Source: Candidatus Lucifugimonas marina (lineage in GTDB: Bacteria > Chloroflexota > Dehalococcoidia > Lucifugimonadales > Lucifugimonadaceae). From it: DNA of 64,000 nt. The stretch's first letter is position 1, and each line of letters starts with the position of its first letter. The translations under genes and the position numbers were made by a program. The stretch spans positions 930,001-994,000 of the forward strand of contig CP046147.1 in NCBI GenBank assembly GCA_029593915.1, given 5' to 3'. Below, in pieces: positions 37,734 through 46,533 of this stretch. The notes under the pieces were generated by a model. It had not been told where the DNA came from. It did not search any database and was given only the letters and a program-made list of their open reading frames with translations.

Positions 37734-38978
37734 TCACATTTTGTACCCAGCCATGTGGTGAATCAGCGATGACACGCTTTTGGCAGATTTGCCAACATCA
37801 GTGATGAAATAAGAAGGGTCGCCGACAGTAAGAACCTCTTTACTCGATGTGAAAAAGTCACGTAGCTGATCTGTGGATGTGAGTTCATCGATAAGCTTGA
37901 TGTCTGTGTATTCCTCACCGAAGTTCCAATTGAAAGGATTGAATGCGATGCACGGTTTCCCAGCCAATGCCGCCTCTAGGGCGACCGTCGAGTAGAACAC
38001 GATGACACGGTCGGATGCTGCAAGCGCTTCAGCTATCGATATATCTCGAGCTAGGGTGACAGCTGTTGACGACCGGCATAACTCAGCGATTCCATATTTT
38101 TCAAATGAAGGTAATTCTCTTGGATGAGGCTTAACCACCAATTGGAAATTCGGATTTTGTTTGGATACTTCAATGGCGGTTTCTATTATCGTGCGAATCG
38201 CCGAAATGTTCTCACCAGGTTCAGCGATCGAATCTAATGGGCTGGTAGCTAGAAGTGTGAAATTTGTATTGGGTTCGATACCGAGAATTTCACAAGTACT
38301 CGTGGTGTCTGAGTTCGCCAGTTCAGTCATGTATGTATCTAATCTCGGACTACCTACCTGGGCAACATGGCTTGATTGGAGTCCCGCATGTTCATAGTAA
38401 TTTGCCCCACTCTTACCCCATGCTCCTATTCGATCACATCCCCCTTGTCCTTCAAGATGATGACCGCTCGAGTAACCGATCAACCACTTCGCCACCCGGT
38501 TAGAGACGCTGTATTTGGAGCGGTATGAAAGGTTTTTACCGCTCATCGCACCTTGGAGCAAAAGGCATGGAATGCCAAGCCGTTGAGCTGATTCAATAAG
38601 ATTGGTTGCCGGTGATTCCCGATCAATCTGAACAATTAAGACGTCAGGTTTGTGTAACTTGAGAAATGCGGCGTAAGTGCGGTTGGTTTTTCTCACCGAT
38701 TTCCAAAGCCTACCGAACTGAAATGGCTTTAAATTCAGAATTGAGTTACTGCCATTACGCCAATTCGAGTTGAAAGGGTTTTCAAGATTCACATCGAATA
38801 TGCCATCCATTGCATTGTGCTCAGCTTGACTCATTGGGCGTTTTCCAACGGAAATGCCTAGTGTTGTCAGGTTCGAGTTCGTGAGCATATGGCGGATTAT
38901 GGGTTCATATGTTTGCAGTGCGTAATGAACTTTTGTTGTTAAAACGAATGCCACAGTGAGCGTAGGTTTATTGTCCAA
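37734..38978 (-). CDS. CDP-glycerol glycerophosphotransferase-like protein (putative phosphonate transferase)
   Basis: A 414-residue soluble GT-B-like protein. LVVKPHPRELPSFEKYG near 275 and VIVFYSTVALEAALAGKPCIAFN near 330 are the features shared by TagB/TagF-type CDP-glycerol transferases and bacterial polysialyltransferase or capsule enzymes. TTG start. First gene upstream of pepM on the same strand, 182 nt away. It could transfer the CMP-activated phosphonate to the glycan, or be an ordinary glycosyltransferase; the sequence alone does not decide. Confidence 0.72.
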   Translation of the reverse strand: MDNKPTLTVAFVLTTKVHYALQTYEPIIRHMLTNSNLTTLGISVGKRPMSQAEHNAMDGIFDVNLENPFNSNWRNGSNSILNLKPFQFGRLWKSVRKTNRTYAAFLKLHKPDVLIVQIDRESPATNLIESAQRLGIPCLLLQGAMSGKNLSYRSKYSVSNRVAKWLIGYSSGHHLEGQGGCDRIGAWGKSGANYYEHAGLQSSHVAQVGSPRLDTYMTELANSDTTSTCEILGIEPNTNFTLLATSPLDSIAEPGENISAIRTIIETAIEVSKQNPNFQLVVKPHPRELPSFEKYGIAELCRSSTAVTLARDISIAEALAASDRVIVFYSTVALEAALAGKPCIAFNPFNWNFGEEYTDIKLIDELTSTDQLRDFFTSSKEVLTVGDPSYFITDVGKSAKSVSSLIHHMAGYKM

Positions 38979-39185
38979 GTTAGTCCCTGTTTTGTTTGCA
39001 GCATGCCAGATGCTCTCGATTGTATTGGAGGGAGATAGATAGAGTGCTGAGGTGAGCAGTTTCCGTTGGGGCGTAGGTGTTTCTTAATATAGCGATTCTC
39101 CGCTCGTCGCTAGAACAAAACATTCGAAAATACAGGTCTCAATTTCTACATTTAGCTGCTTGATTTGTTCGAATAAGAAGAGTCC

Positions 39186-39248
39186 ATGAAAATTGTCCTT
39201 GTAGTTGATCACCACAGTGGTGTGCAGTTGTCACAACTTTTAATATGA
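39186..39248 (+). CDS. 20-residue leader ORF overlapping the ABC transporter start
   Basis: ATG at 39186, preceded by AAGAAGAG, begins a 20-codon frame (MKIVLVVDHHSGVQLSQLLI) whose TGA overlaps the ABC transporter ATG as ATGA. Such overlap is typical of translational coupling. It may be a leader peptide or the surviving N-terminus of a deleted glycosyltransferase-like gene. No homology is claimed. Confidence 0.3.
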   Translation: MKIVLVVDHHSGVQLSQLLI

Positions 39249-41047
39249 GCAAACCCCCTAAACCACAGGATCAAGTAGAACATCAACTTTCGGCGATTTC
39301 ATATTCTCTGTCGATTTTCAATTCTCATCGTTTGATGGTCGTCGTTATCGCCGGGACCATGGTTCTGGCTGGCCTGTTTGACGGGCTCATTCTTTCACTG
39401 ATTGCATTGGTGATCGAAATCCTTTCGAACGACGGAACTGTTCGCGAAGATTCCAACATTGGATGGGCTGTTCGGATAGTCGGACTGTTTGGTGTTGAGG
39501 TAACCGTAGTCTCGACAATTTTAATTGCGCTGATTGGAATGGGGATTCGAGCTGGACTGATTTACTCACATCATTGGCTTGTTGGTAGAGAACGAGGCAA
39601 ATATGAAGCTTCCCTCAAGTACGACATGTTTTCTGCTTCAATGTTGGCAAACTGGACTTACCTGATTGGAAGTCGTTCCGGAGATTTAGTTAATACGATT
39701 TCTGTCGAAGGGCGTAGAGCAGGAAGCGCTTTTCAATCGATGTTGATTTCCGTGGCCGCTGCACTGAATGTCGGAACGTATCTTGTGGTCGCGCTGTTCG
39801 TGATGTGGCAGGCAACCCTTCTAGCCATTATCCCTGTGGGATTGACCTTACTATTGTTCAGGTTCGCATCAACTCGTGCGCATAAATTGGGACGAGGAGC
39901 GACTGAAGCAAATAGCGAACTTACGTCGAGTGTAAGTGAAGCATTTAGCAGCTCGAAATTTATAAAAGGAAGTGCTCTAGAGACGCAAACTATCGCCAGA
40001 GTTTCCAATCCGATATCAACCTTGGCAGAGATAGATGAAAAATCTGGAATCAATAACGGATTTGTCCAAGCTGGCTATGAATTTATAGTTCTTGCGGTGC
40101 TTCTAGTTGGGCTCGGTGTCACTAGTCAGTTTGTTGATCTCCAATCCGGAACGGTTACGCTGTTCGTACTGTTGTTTGTTCGTGCGTATCAACGTGCAAG
40201 GGGATGGCAGCAGTCGTATCAGACATTGAATCATCACGTCCCATCGGTTGACCGCGTAACCAACGTGTTGACATCGGCAACAAATTACCGAGAGTCGACC
40301 CCGAATGCTCTTGCACCGGTTTTTTCCAACGAGCTTGCGTTGGACGAGGTTGCATTCAGCTATGGCGACAATCGAAACGTTCTGGATGGATTATCGTTGA
40401 GTATTCCGGCTGGTTCGATGACCTCAATAGTTGGTCCGTCGGGCACGGGTAAAACGACTCTTATCGACGTTGTAATGGGCTTGCTTAAGCCAGATGCAGG
40501 TGAATTCCTAATAGATGGTGTTTCACTGTCGACTGTTGATCCATACTCGTGGCGAAAGCAGATCGGATATGTCACACAAGACGTTAATCTTTTTCACGAC
40601 ACAATTGAACGAAACATATCCTGGGGTAGCGAATCTGTCGATGTTGAACGGGTTGAGTGGGTATCCGAACTCTGTGGAGCGAGCAAATTCATCTCAGATC
40701 TACCTGACGGATATTCGACCGTTATCGGCGATAGAGGGTTGCGAATTTCAGGTGGACAGCGCCAGAGAATCGCCATGGCGCGGGCCTTCTACCGAGATCC
40801 GAAACTACTGATATTGGATGAGGCTACTAGTGAACTTGATTCTGAATCTGAAGAACAGATTCAAAAAACTATTGAAAGTATCAGAGGCCAGATAACGATA
40901 CTGACAGTTGCACATCGTTTACGAACGGTGATGAGTTCAGACACTATCCATGTACTCAACAATGGCAAAGTTGTTGAATCGGGCAGCCCGAGTGAACTGA
41001 TGGCCATGAAATCGATTTTCTACAACATGCGCCAAGAAGATTCATAA
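39245..41047 (+). CDS. ABC transporter, fused permease and ATPase (flippase-like)
   Basis: A 600-residue half-transporter. The N-terminal part to about residue 330 has six membrane spans. The C-terminal ATPase has Walker A GPSGTGKTT at 397-405, the signature LRISGGQRQRIAMARAF near 499, Walker B LLILDEATSELD near 520 and a TVAHRL switch. MsbA/PglK-type exporters flip lipid-linked oligosaccharides; no Wzx-type flippase was noticed in the window, so this may be the locus flippase. It functions as a homodimer in the family. Confidence 0.9.
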   Translation: MSKPPKPQDQVEHQLSAISYSLSIFNSHRLMVVVIAGTMVLAGLFDGLILSLIALVIEILSNDGTVREDSNIGWAVRIVGLFGVEVTVVSTILIALIGMGIRAGLIYSHHWLVGRERGKYEASLKYDMFSASMLANWTYLIGSRSGDLVNTISVEGRRAGSAFQSMLISVAAALNVGTYLVVALFVMWQATLLAIIPVGLTLLLFRFASTRAHKLGRGATEANSELTSSVSEAFSSSKFIKGSALETQTIARVSNPISTLAEIDEKSGINNGFVQAGYEFIVLAVLLVGLGVTSQFVDLQSGTVTLFVLLFVRAYQRARGWQQSYQTLNHHVPSVDRVTNVLTSATNYRESTPNALAPVFSNELALDEVAFSYGDNRNVLDGLSLSIPAGSMTSIVGPSGTGKTTLIDVVMGLLKPDAGEFLIDGVSLSTVDPYSWRKQIGYVTQDVNLFHDTIERNISWGSESVDVERVEWVSELCGASKFISDLPDGYSTVIGDRGLRISGGQRQRIAMARAFYRDPKLLILDEATSELDSESEEQIQKTIESIRGQITILTVAHRLRTVMSSDTIHVLNNGKVVESGSPSELMAMKSIFYNMRQEDS

Positions 41048-41214
41048 CGTTTGTACTCGCCGATCCGGTAATTTCACTGATCATGTTCTATGCATGGGGT
41101 ACATTGTCATGAAACAAAGGGAAGGTTCTTATGCTGCGGTAGGAAGAATTGACCTGTTATTTTGTTGTCTGCATTGCTTGTCGTCTCATTGAGCAATTAA
41201 TGGAAGAGGAAGAA

Positions 41215-41955
41215 ATGAACGTCGTTGGGTTGATGATCGGAAAAAAATCGAGCGCAGGGGTACCGAACAAAAATATCTCAATGGTCTTGGGACACAGACT
41301 TTGCGAGTATCCGCTTATGGCGGCGAGCGGCTCGAAATACATTAATAAAGTATTCGTGAGTACTGATTCTCCGATCATCGCAGAAGCAGGGCGTTCTCAC
41401 GGTGCCGAGATAATTGATCGCCCACATAGCCTTGAAGATCCGAAAACCCTGACTGAAGACGTACTCAGTCATGCTTACAACGTGATCGTCGAAGAACGTA
41501 AGGAAGAAGTCGACTTCTTCGTGCTACTGTATTCGAATGGCGGTTTTGTCAATTCCGAGCTGATAGATGATGCTATTGAGAGATTAGTGGCCAACCCTGA
41601 TTTTGACTCGTGTGTTGGAACTGTTAGTGCTGATATGTTCACACCGATTCGCGCTAAAAGGATCAATGACGACGGTGAGTTGGTTCCTTTTGTTGATCTT
41701 GACGTTTTCGGGCAATTCACGAGTAATCGTGACAGCGCGGGAAACGTGTTTTTTATTGACATGTCGCTCCAGGTATTAAAGCCAGAGTGTTTTGCGCGCA
41801 TGGACGGAAATCAAGAGCCTTTTCTGTGGCTGGGACAGAAGATACTTCCATATGAGAAAGCATTTGGTGGTGATCTTGATGCTACTTGGCAGTATCCAGT
41901 TTTGGAGGCGTGGCTAAAGGAAAACGGCCCCGAGACTGTAAGAAAAGAAGAGTAA
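41215..41955 (+). CDS. neuA: acylneuraminate cytidylyltransferase-like (CMP-sugar synthetase)
   Basis: ATG 41215, just after GGAAGAGGAAG, gives 246 residues starting MNVVGLMIGKKSSAGVPNKN, the CTP-binding loop of NeuA/KdsB-type enzymes. VFVSTDSPIIAEAGRSHGAEIIDRP is strongly characteristic. An upstream TTG at 41149 would add 22 residues that look non-coding. It would activate the NeuB product as a CMP sugar, although it lies 38 kb from neuB. The C-terminal part diverges from classical NeuA, so the substrate may be an unusual nonulosonate. Confidence 0.82.
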   Translation: MNVVGLMIGKKSSAGVPNKNISMVLGHRLCEYPLMAASGSKYINKVFVSTDSPIIAEAGRSHGAEIIDRPHSLEDPKTLTEDVLSHAYNVIVEERKEEVDFFVLLYSNGGFVNSELIDDAIERLVANPDFDSCVGTVSADMFTPIRAKRINDDGELVPFVDLDVFGQFTSNRDSAGNVFFIDMSLQVLKPECFARMDGNQEPFLWLGQKILPYEKAFGGDLDATWQYPVLEAWLKENGPETVRKEE

Positions 41956-42002
41956 TCAGAACTACTTCTGACTACTCCGTAGCGTGACTGCGGAACATAT
42001 AA

Positions 42003-42647
42003 GTGTCCATAAAAAAACTACATAGCGGAATCGTTCTCCTAATCGATTCTGAATTCACCTGCTGGGAAGGGTCTCTTGCTTCAGGTTGGAGTGATCCTGA
42101 CTTTCCTGCCGAAATTATCGAAGTCGGAATAATCGCGTACCAACCAGTTACGCAAAAGCGGATCGCACATTTTTCTTCACTAGCAAAGCCAATTGTGAAT
42201 CCCGAACTATCGGACTATGCCCTTGACCTGCTGCCGATAACTCAGGATGAAATTGATAACGCACCCAGCTACACGGATATGATTGAAGCGATCAAGACAT
42301 GGATATTGGCCTACGCCGATCCTGATTCTCCGACTGTTGGTTGGGGATTACTAGACCGAAGATTTATTACGCTCCATGGCGAGCGATGCGGCGTGTCTGA
42401 CCCGTTTGGTGACAGGCCCCACATCGCAATGGATGTTCTCGCAAAGACTGCGCTTGGAATTGAGCGAAGTATGAACATCGAACGTGAGTTTGTACGAGAT
42501 CGGTTTGGTCTCAAAGATATCAGCGATCGTCATAGAGCACTCAATGATGCCGAGGATTTGATTTCGTTCGATAAGGCCTTGCAAGACTGGGCACAGCAGA
42601 TTAAGTTGGCCCAAGGGCAGTCAAATTTGGGTACAGAGCCTGTTTAA
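42003..42647 (+). CDS. DEDDh-type 3'-5' exonuclease-like protein
   Basis: A 214-residue protein with LLIDSEFTCWEG (the D-x-E motif near 14-16), EIIEVGIIAYQP, GWGLLDRRFI and the C-terminal HRALNDAEDL with the His and Asp of the DEDDh group. Relatives act on DNA or RNA 3' ends (RNase T, DnaQ, KapD-like). It is unexpected in a polysaccharide locus: it lies between the CMP-sugar synthetase and the deacetylase genes, all on the plus strand. GTG start. A role in the pathway cannot be inferred. Confidence 0.78.
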   Translation: MSIKKLHSGIVLLIDSEFTCWEGSLASGWSDPDFPAEIIEVGIIAYQPVTQKRIAHFSSLAKPIVNPELSDYALDLLPITQDEIDNAPSYTDMIEAIKTWILAYADPDSPTVGWGLLDRRFITLHGERCGVSDPFGDRPHIAMDVLAKTALGIERSMNIEREFVRDRFGLKDISDRHRALNDAEDLISFDKALQDWAQQIKLAQGQSNLGTEPV

Positions 42648-42727
42648 CGCACGGTAGTTCTTTGCCAACAAGGCGAGGCGTCTAGTCAAAATTCTGCGGC
42701 CGTCGTCGGTGAAATAGTCAAAACATT

Positions 42728-43513
42728 GTGATAGAAGTTTCGAAAACACTCTTGAAAAATACTGGCTTCTGGGGCGGCTGGCTGGCGTCGGGTAGACGGC
42801 GCAGCGACCGAGTGGTGATCATGTATCACAGCGTTGCTGAATCACCAGTGATAGGCCATTTAACCGTGACGCTCGAATCGTTCAAGAGGCAATTGGACTA
42901 TCTTTCACGGCACTATGCGCTTGGCTCGGTTGAAGACGTTATGTCGGATGACGGACAACCACGTGCAGCGATAACTTTTGATGACGGGTATGCGCACTTA
43001 CTCGACATAGCAGTTCCAGTGTTGACTGAGAGAAAAATTCCAGCGACATTTTATATTCCGTCCGGGCTAATGGGGCAAAATATTCATACCTCCTACGGGG
43101 CGACTTCTGTGATGGAAGCGTCCGACGTACTCAATTTGAATAATGCTGGCTTTACTATTGGCTCTCACTCGGTTTCCCACGCATTTTTACCTGAAAGCAG
43201 TGTGGAAAATGTTCGCGCCGAATTGGTAAATTCGAAGTCTGAATTGGAGGATGTTCTTGGAATGGCTGTTCCCGAGTTCGCCTATCCAAAAGGAGGGTAC
43301 AACCGAAACGTGATTGAAGCAGTAAACAGTGCCGGGTACTCACGCGCCGTGACAGTCGTTTCAAGACCTGTATCTGCAAGCGATTCACTGTTTGAAATTC
43401 CCCGCTCAGGTGTGTACCAAGGCACCTCGTTTAACAGGTTTAGGTTTAACCTTTCGCCCGCTGGAGACTGCTATTCTCGTCTGAGGAAACTTGGCGTGCA
43501 ACAGCTTGGATAG
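42728..43513 (+). CDS. polysaccharide deacetylase (NodB/CE4 family)
   Basis: A 261-residue protein. VVIMYHSVAE, AITFDDGYAHLLDIAVPVL (the TFDDGY catalytic and metal motif) and IGSHSVSHAFL (the H-x3-H metal site) define the CE4 NodB-homology fold, with FAYPKGGYN near 190 as the third motif. It would remove N-acetyl groups from a glycan. No signal peptide is evident, so it may act on a cytoplasmic or lipid-linked precursor. GTG start. Confidence 0.9.
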   Translation: MIEVSKTLLKNTGFWGGWLASGRRRSDRVVIMYHSVAESPVIGHLTVTLESFKRQLDYLSRHYALGSVEDVMSDDGQPRAAITFDDGYAHLLDIAVPVLTERKIPATFYIPSGLMGQNIHTSYGATSVMEASDVLNLNNAGFTIGSHSVSHAFLPESSVENVRAELVNSKSELEDVLGMAVPEFAYPKGGYNRNVIEAVNSAGYSRAVTVVSRPVSASDSLFEIPRSGVYQGTSFNRFRFNLSPAGDCYSRLRKLGVQQLG

Positions 43514-43650
43514 TCAACTGTCATACTGAAACGAGTCGACAAATAGTCGAAGTTACCTTTTGGAGATAGCCTGAGTAATATGAGAGTGAAATAGCTACTC
43601 ATTTACCTGTATTAATAGACTAACTATATGTCAAACTTCAGGAGCATCGT

Positions 43651-43806
43651 TTGCGATATGTTCCTGACAAAATTCTTCGGCTAGTTCGGTTGCTCAGGAA
43701 TTACAAGCGCTCGGGAAGATTGATCTGCCAGACACTATCAATTCCGATCGGGCCGAACACGGTCCGAAAGTGGTTAAAAGCGGCCCCTCAACTCACAGTC
43801 TACTGA
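43651..43806 (+). CDS. 51-residue hypothetical protein
   Basis: A short frame from TTG 43651 with AGGAG 6 nt upstream, ending at TGA 43804-43806. The product is basic (about 9 Arg/Lys in the first 25 residues) and includes LVRLLRNYKRSGRL and IGPNTVRKWLKAAP. The ideal ribosome site and balanced composition support translation. It lies in the 355-nt gap before the FAD oxidoreductase gene. No family recognised; it could also be the start of a decayed longer gene. Confidence 0.35.
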   Translation: MRYVPDKILRLVRLLRNYKRSGRLICQTLSIPIGPNTVRKWLKAAPQLTVY

Positions 43807-43868
43807 GAATACCTCCGACCTTGCATGTCGAAATTAATTACCTAAACAGAAAATACTAAAGGATCTCA

Positions 43869-44927
43869 TTGGTGCCAAAGACTGTAGCAGTTGTGGGTGG
43901 TGGCATCTTCGGAGTATCTGCAGCGTTAAAGCTGGCAGAAGCCGGAGCTACGGTCACGCTATTTGATCGTCTGCCAGATCTACTAAATGCGGCTTCTGGA
44001 ATCAATCAGTACCGGCTCCATCGTGGGTATCACTATCCCCGAAGCAAGAGCACAGCTGCAGAATGCTTGACAACACAGGATTCATTTCTGTCTTACTACG
44101 ATCAGGCCGTGATTGACGACTTCGAGCATTACTACTGCATATCTAAGCGGGGTAGCCTAACTAGTGCCGAAGCGTTCGTTACTTTTTGCGAAGAACTGGA
44201 CCTTGAGTATAGGACCGACAATCAGGACTTTATCCGACCGGACACTATCGAATTATGCGTTCGCGTCAAAGAGTCACTGATAGACATCGACCTCCTGCGG
44301 GCTCTTTGCCATCGAAAACTGGCAGAAGCCGACGTCCAAGTACTGTTGAATACACCGGTCAATATATCCATGCTAAGGGCGTTCGACAATATTGTAGTTG
44401 CCGCTTACGCAGGGATTGATTCCGTACTCGAGACATCAGCATTAGTTTCGCCGGACTACCAGTTCGAATTATGCGAGAAGCCAGTCGTGCGCTTACCAGC
44501 CTCCTTGTCTCATCGAAGTGTTGTAGTACTTGACGGGCCGTTCATGTGTTTTGATCCCCTAGGGCGGTCTGGAAATTCTGTGATGGGAAATGTGACCCAT
44601 GCCATCCACACCACAAATGTCGGGCCGAAGCCCGTGTACCCCGCGCATTATGACGATGTCTTGAACAAAGGGCTTATTTCAGTACCGGCAGTAAGCAACT
44701 ACGAATTATTCATAGAGTCGGCGAAAGAATATTTTCCTGCGATCGCAAAAGCTTCATACATTGGGTCTCAATTTACGATACGCACCGTATTGCCTCATAA
44801 GGAAAAGACCGATGAGAGGCTGACTAACGTCACACGGATGGATGAGCGAATTATATCGGTGTTCGCTGGGAAATTAGGCACTTCAATGCAGGCGGCAGAC
44901 CAATTGTGTGACATGGTGTTTGAGTAG
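43869..44927 (+). CDS. FAD-dependent oxidoreductase (DAO-like)
   Basis: A 352-residue flavoprotein with the dinucleotide motif VAVVGGGIFGVSAALKLAEAG at 5-25 and a second-strand FDRLPDLLNAASGINQYRLHRGYHYPRS resembling the FAD-contact region of D-amino-acid oxidase family proteins. The remainder, including RLTNVTRMDERIISVFAGKLGTSMQAADQL, is the C-terminal FAD closure. TTG or GTG start, with AAAGGA upstream. It may oxidise an amino or hydroxy group on a sugar; the substrate is unknown. Confidence 0.82.
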   Translation: MVPKTVAVVGGGIFGVSAALKLAEAGATVTLFDRLPDLLNAASGINQYRLHRGYHYPRSKSTAAECLTTQDSFLSYYDQAVIDDFEHYYCISKRGSLTSAEAFVTFCEELDLEYRTDNQDFIRPDTIELCVRVKESLIDIDLLRALCHRKLAEADVQVLLNTPVNISMLRAFDNIVVAAYAGIDSVLETSALVSPDYQFELCEKPVVRLPASLSHRSVVVLDGPFMCFDPLGRSGNSVMGNVTHAIHTTNVGPKPVYPAHYDDVLNKGLISVPAVSNYELFIESAKEYFPAIAKASYIGSQFTIRTVLPHKEKTDERLTNVTRMDERIISVFAGKLGTSMQAADQLCDMVFE

Positions 44928-45018
44928 GTCTTCGCCTCGTGGGATCAACAGATATGAGAGAGATGTCTGCGATATTGTCCACATTTCATAATCGGTGTGA
45001 AGCACACATCTGGCACAT

Positions 45019-45041
45019 ATTTGGAGCGGAGTGCTCCAAAT
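45019..45041. terminator. 9-bp inverted repeat between convergent genes
   Basis: ATTTGGAGC, a 5-nt loop, then GCTCCAAAT forms a perfect hairpin in the space between the convergent oxidoreductase and GT4 genes. No T-run follows on either strand, so it would be a weak or factor-assisted terminator at best. Confidence 0.35.
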
Positions 45042-45094
45042 GGGGTGCTGGCATGCGGCAACATGCGTCGGCAGACAGGTTATGCCGCCCAGGA

Positions 45095-46213
45095 CTAGTA
45101 TCCTGCGGCGTTTAGGTAACTTACTGCGGAGGCAGTGGGATCGAATCGTCCGAGTTCTGCCTGACCGTTGCGGACTAGCCGATCCCGTAGATTTTGGTTA
45201 TCTAACAGGTGTTGAATGCTGGTTGCCATTGATTCGGGCTCGGCAATAGGCACCAACAAGCCACCTTCACCATCTAACAAGATTTCATTTGGCCCGCTGC
45301 GGCAGTCAGTGGAAACGACCGGCACGCCCAATGTAAGAGCTTCGATCAGCACGTTAGGCGCCCCTTCCCAACGAGATGAGAGCGCAAACACCGAGGCGCG
45401 AGCCATGTACTTGTACGGATTGTCTGTAAAATTATGGAACTGGATTTCCGAAGAGATTTCTAACTCGTCGGCAAGCGCCACTAGATCTTCCTTGTCTGGT
45501 CCTTCTCCGATGATGAATAGTCGGGCTGATGTCTTCTTATTGAGAACAGAAAAGGCTCGGATCATAGTGGCGAAGTCTTTCTGTTCGCTGAGTCGGCCTA
45601 CAGAGACAATCACGGGCGGTTCGTCATCTCCGAACCACGGGTGATCAACAGGCTCACGAGCTTTGATCGGAACTTCAGGAGCTAGGGCTGGATTGTAGAT
45701 AACCCTCACGAGGTCTTCTGAAATTCCCATGGTCGCCGTGAGACCCTCTTTGGTGCCACCGGAATTGGCGATGACGGATCGGGCACGGCGATACGCCCAA
45801 CGTTGGATTGCCCTGCCAGCCAAACCGAGACGATCAAGGATTTCCCGAGGCTCGAATCTTGGATCGACTCTTTCACAAAAGACCAACTGTGCACTGGACC
45901 GCACAAGAAAATGAGCGATGGCCGCGGTCACGTTCGCAAATCTCTGATTCGAAATTATGATATCTGGCTGATTTTTGGCGAGATAACGAGCCAACGGCCG
46001 AATTGCGTAGCGAGCTCTGCTTGCAGGGAGGTTAGTGACAGTCGCATGCTGCCTAGCACTTTCGATGAGGTTGGGGAGCGACCGAAACGTAACGATGTCG
46101 ATCTCGTGTCCCATGCGAGCGAATTCGGCAGAGAGCCTTATGATCGAACGCTCGGCTCCTCCGTCTGCGAAGTAGGGATGATAAAAGGCTATTCGGATTT
46201 TTTTATCGGTCAC
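45095..46213 (-). CDS. glycosyltransferase family 4 (GT-B)
   Basis: From GTG 46213, with GGAG upstream, the protein is 372 residues and starts VTDKKIRIAFYHPYFADGGAERSIIRLS; a start at 46249 would add 12 residues. VSVGRLSEQKDFATMIRAFSVL and SSRWEGAPNVLIEALTLGVPVVSTDCRSGPNEILLDGEGG give the GT4 site with E-x7-E. The closest relative in the window is the protein at 24459-25607. Convergent with the oxidoreductase gene. Confidence 0.9.
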   Translation of the reverse strand: MTDKKIRIAFYHPYFADGGAERSIIRLSAEFARMGHEIDIVTFRSLPNLIESARQHATVTNLPASRARYAIRPLARYLAKNQPDIIISNQRFANVTAAIAHFLVRSSAQLVFCERVDPRFEPREILDRLGLAGRAIQRWAYRRARSVIANSGGTKEGLTATMGISEDLVRVIYNPALAPEVPIKAREPVDHPWFGDDEPPVIVSVGRLSEQKDFATMIRAFSVLNKKTSARLFIIGEGPDKEDLVALADELEISSEIQFHNFTDNPYKYMARASVFALSSRWEGAPNVLIEALTLGVPVVSTDCRSGPNEILLDGEGGLLVPIAEPESMATSIQHLLDNQNLRDRLVRNGQAELGRFDPTASAVSYLNAAGY

Positions 46214-46533
46214 AGATCGACTCCGGAAACACCAAACAATTTCGATCAATTAGATGAACCAACACATTCACAGTCACGTTGAAATCCTGTTATGTGATTT
46301 GATAGATGAATCTCAATGGTTTGAAAATGAAATGAGAGGACCAAGGATCCTGCGACTGAGCAAGATATTGTCTTAGGTATCAAACCATTATTCGAAGCCG
46401 CAATTAATAACGTCGTAAAACGTTTAGCTGATCTGGCAGGCGATAAGTTAGCGCCGATCTATCCCTAGTTTTGCTATTTGGCTGTTCAGTTACTCTCAAG
46501 TTGCTACCATCTACTATCGTGCCGATATCGAAC
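46214..46533. other. intergenic region, 320 nt
   Basis: Lies between two minus-strand genes. An open stretch on the plus strand (46331-46468) has coding-like codon use but no start codon, so it is not called. No clear promoter or hairpin was found. Confidence 0.5.

Noticed and set aside
46331..46468. Coding-like plus-strand stretch
   Set aside because: No start codon after the preceding stop and no ribosome site.
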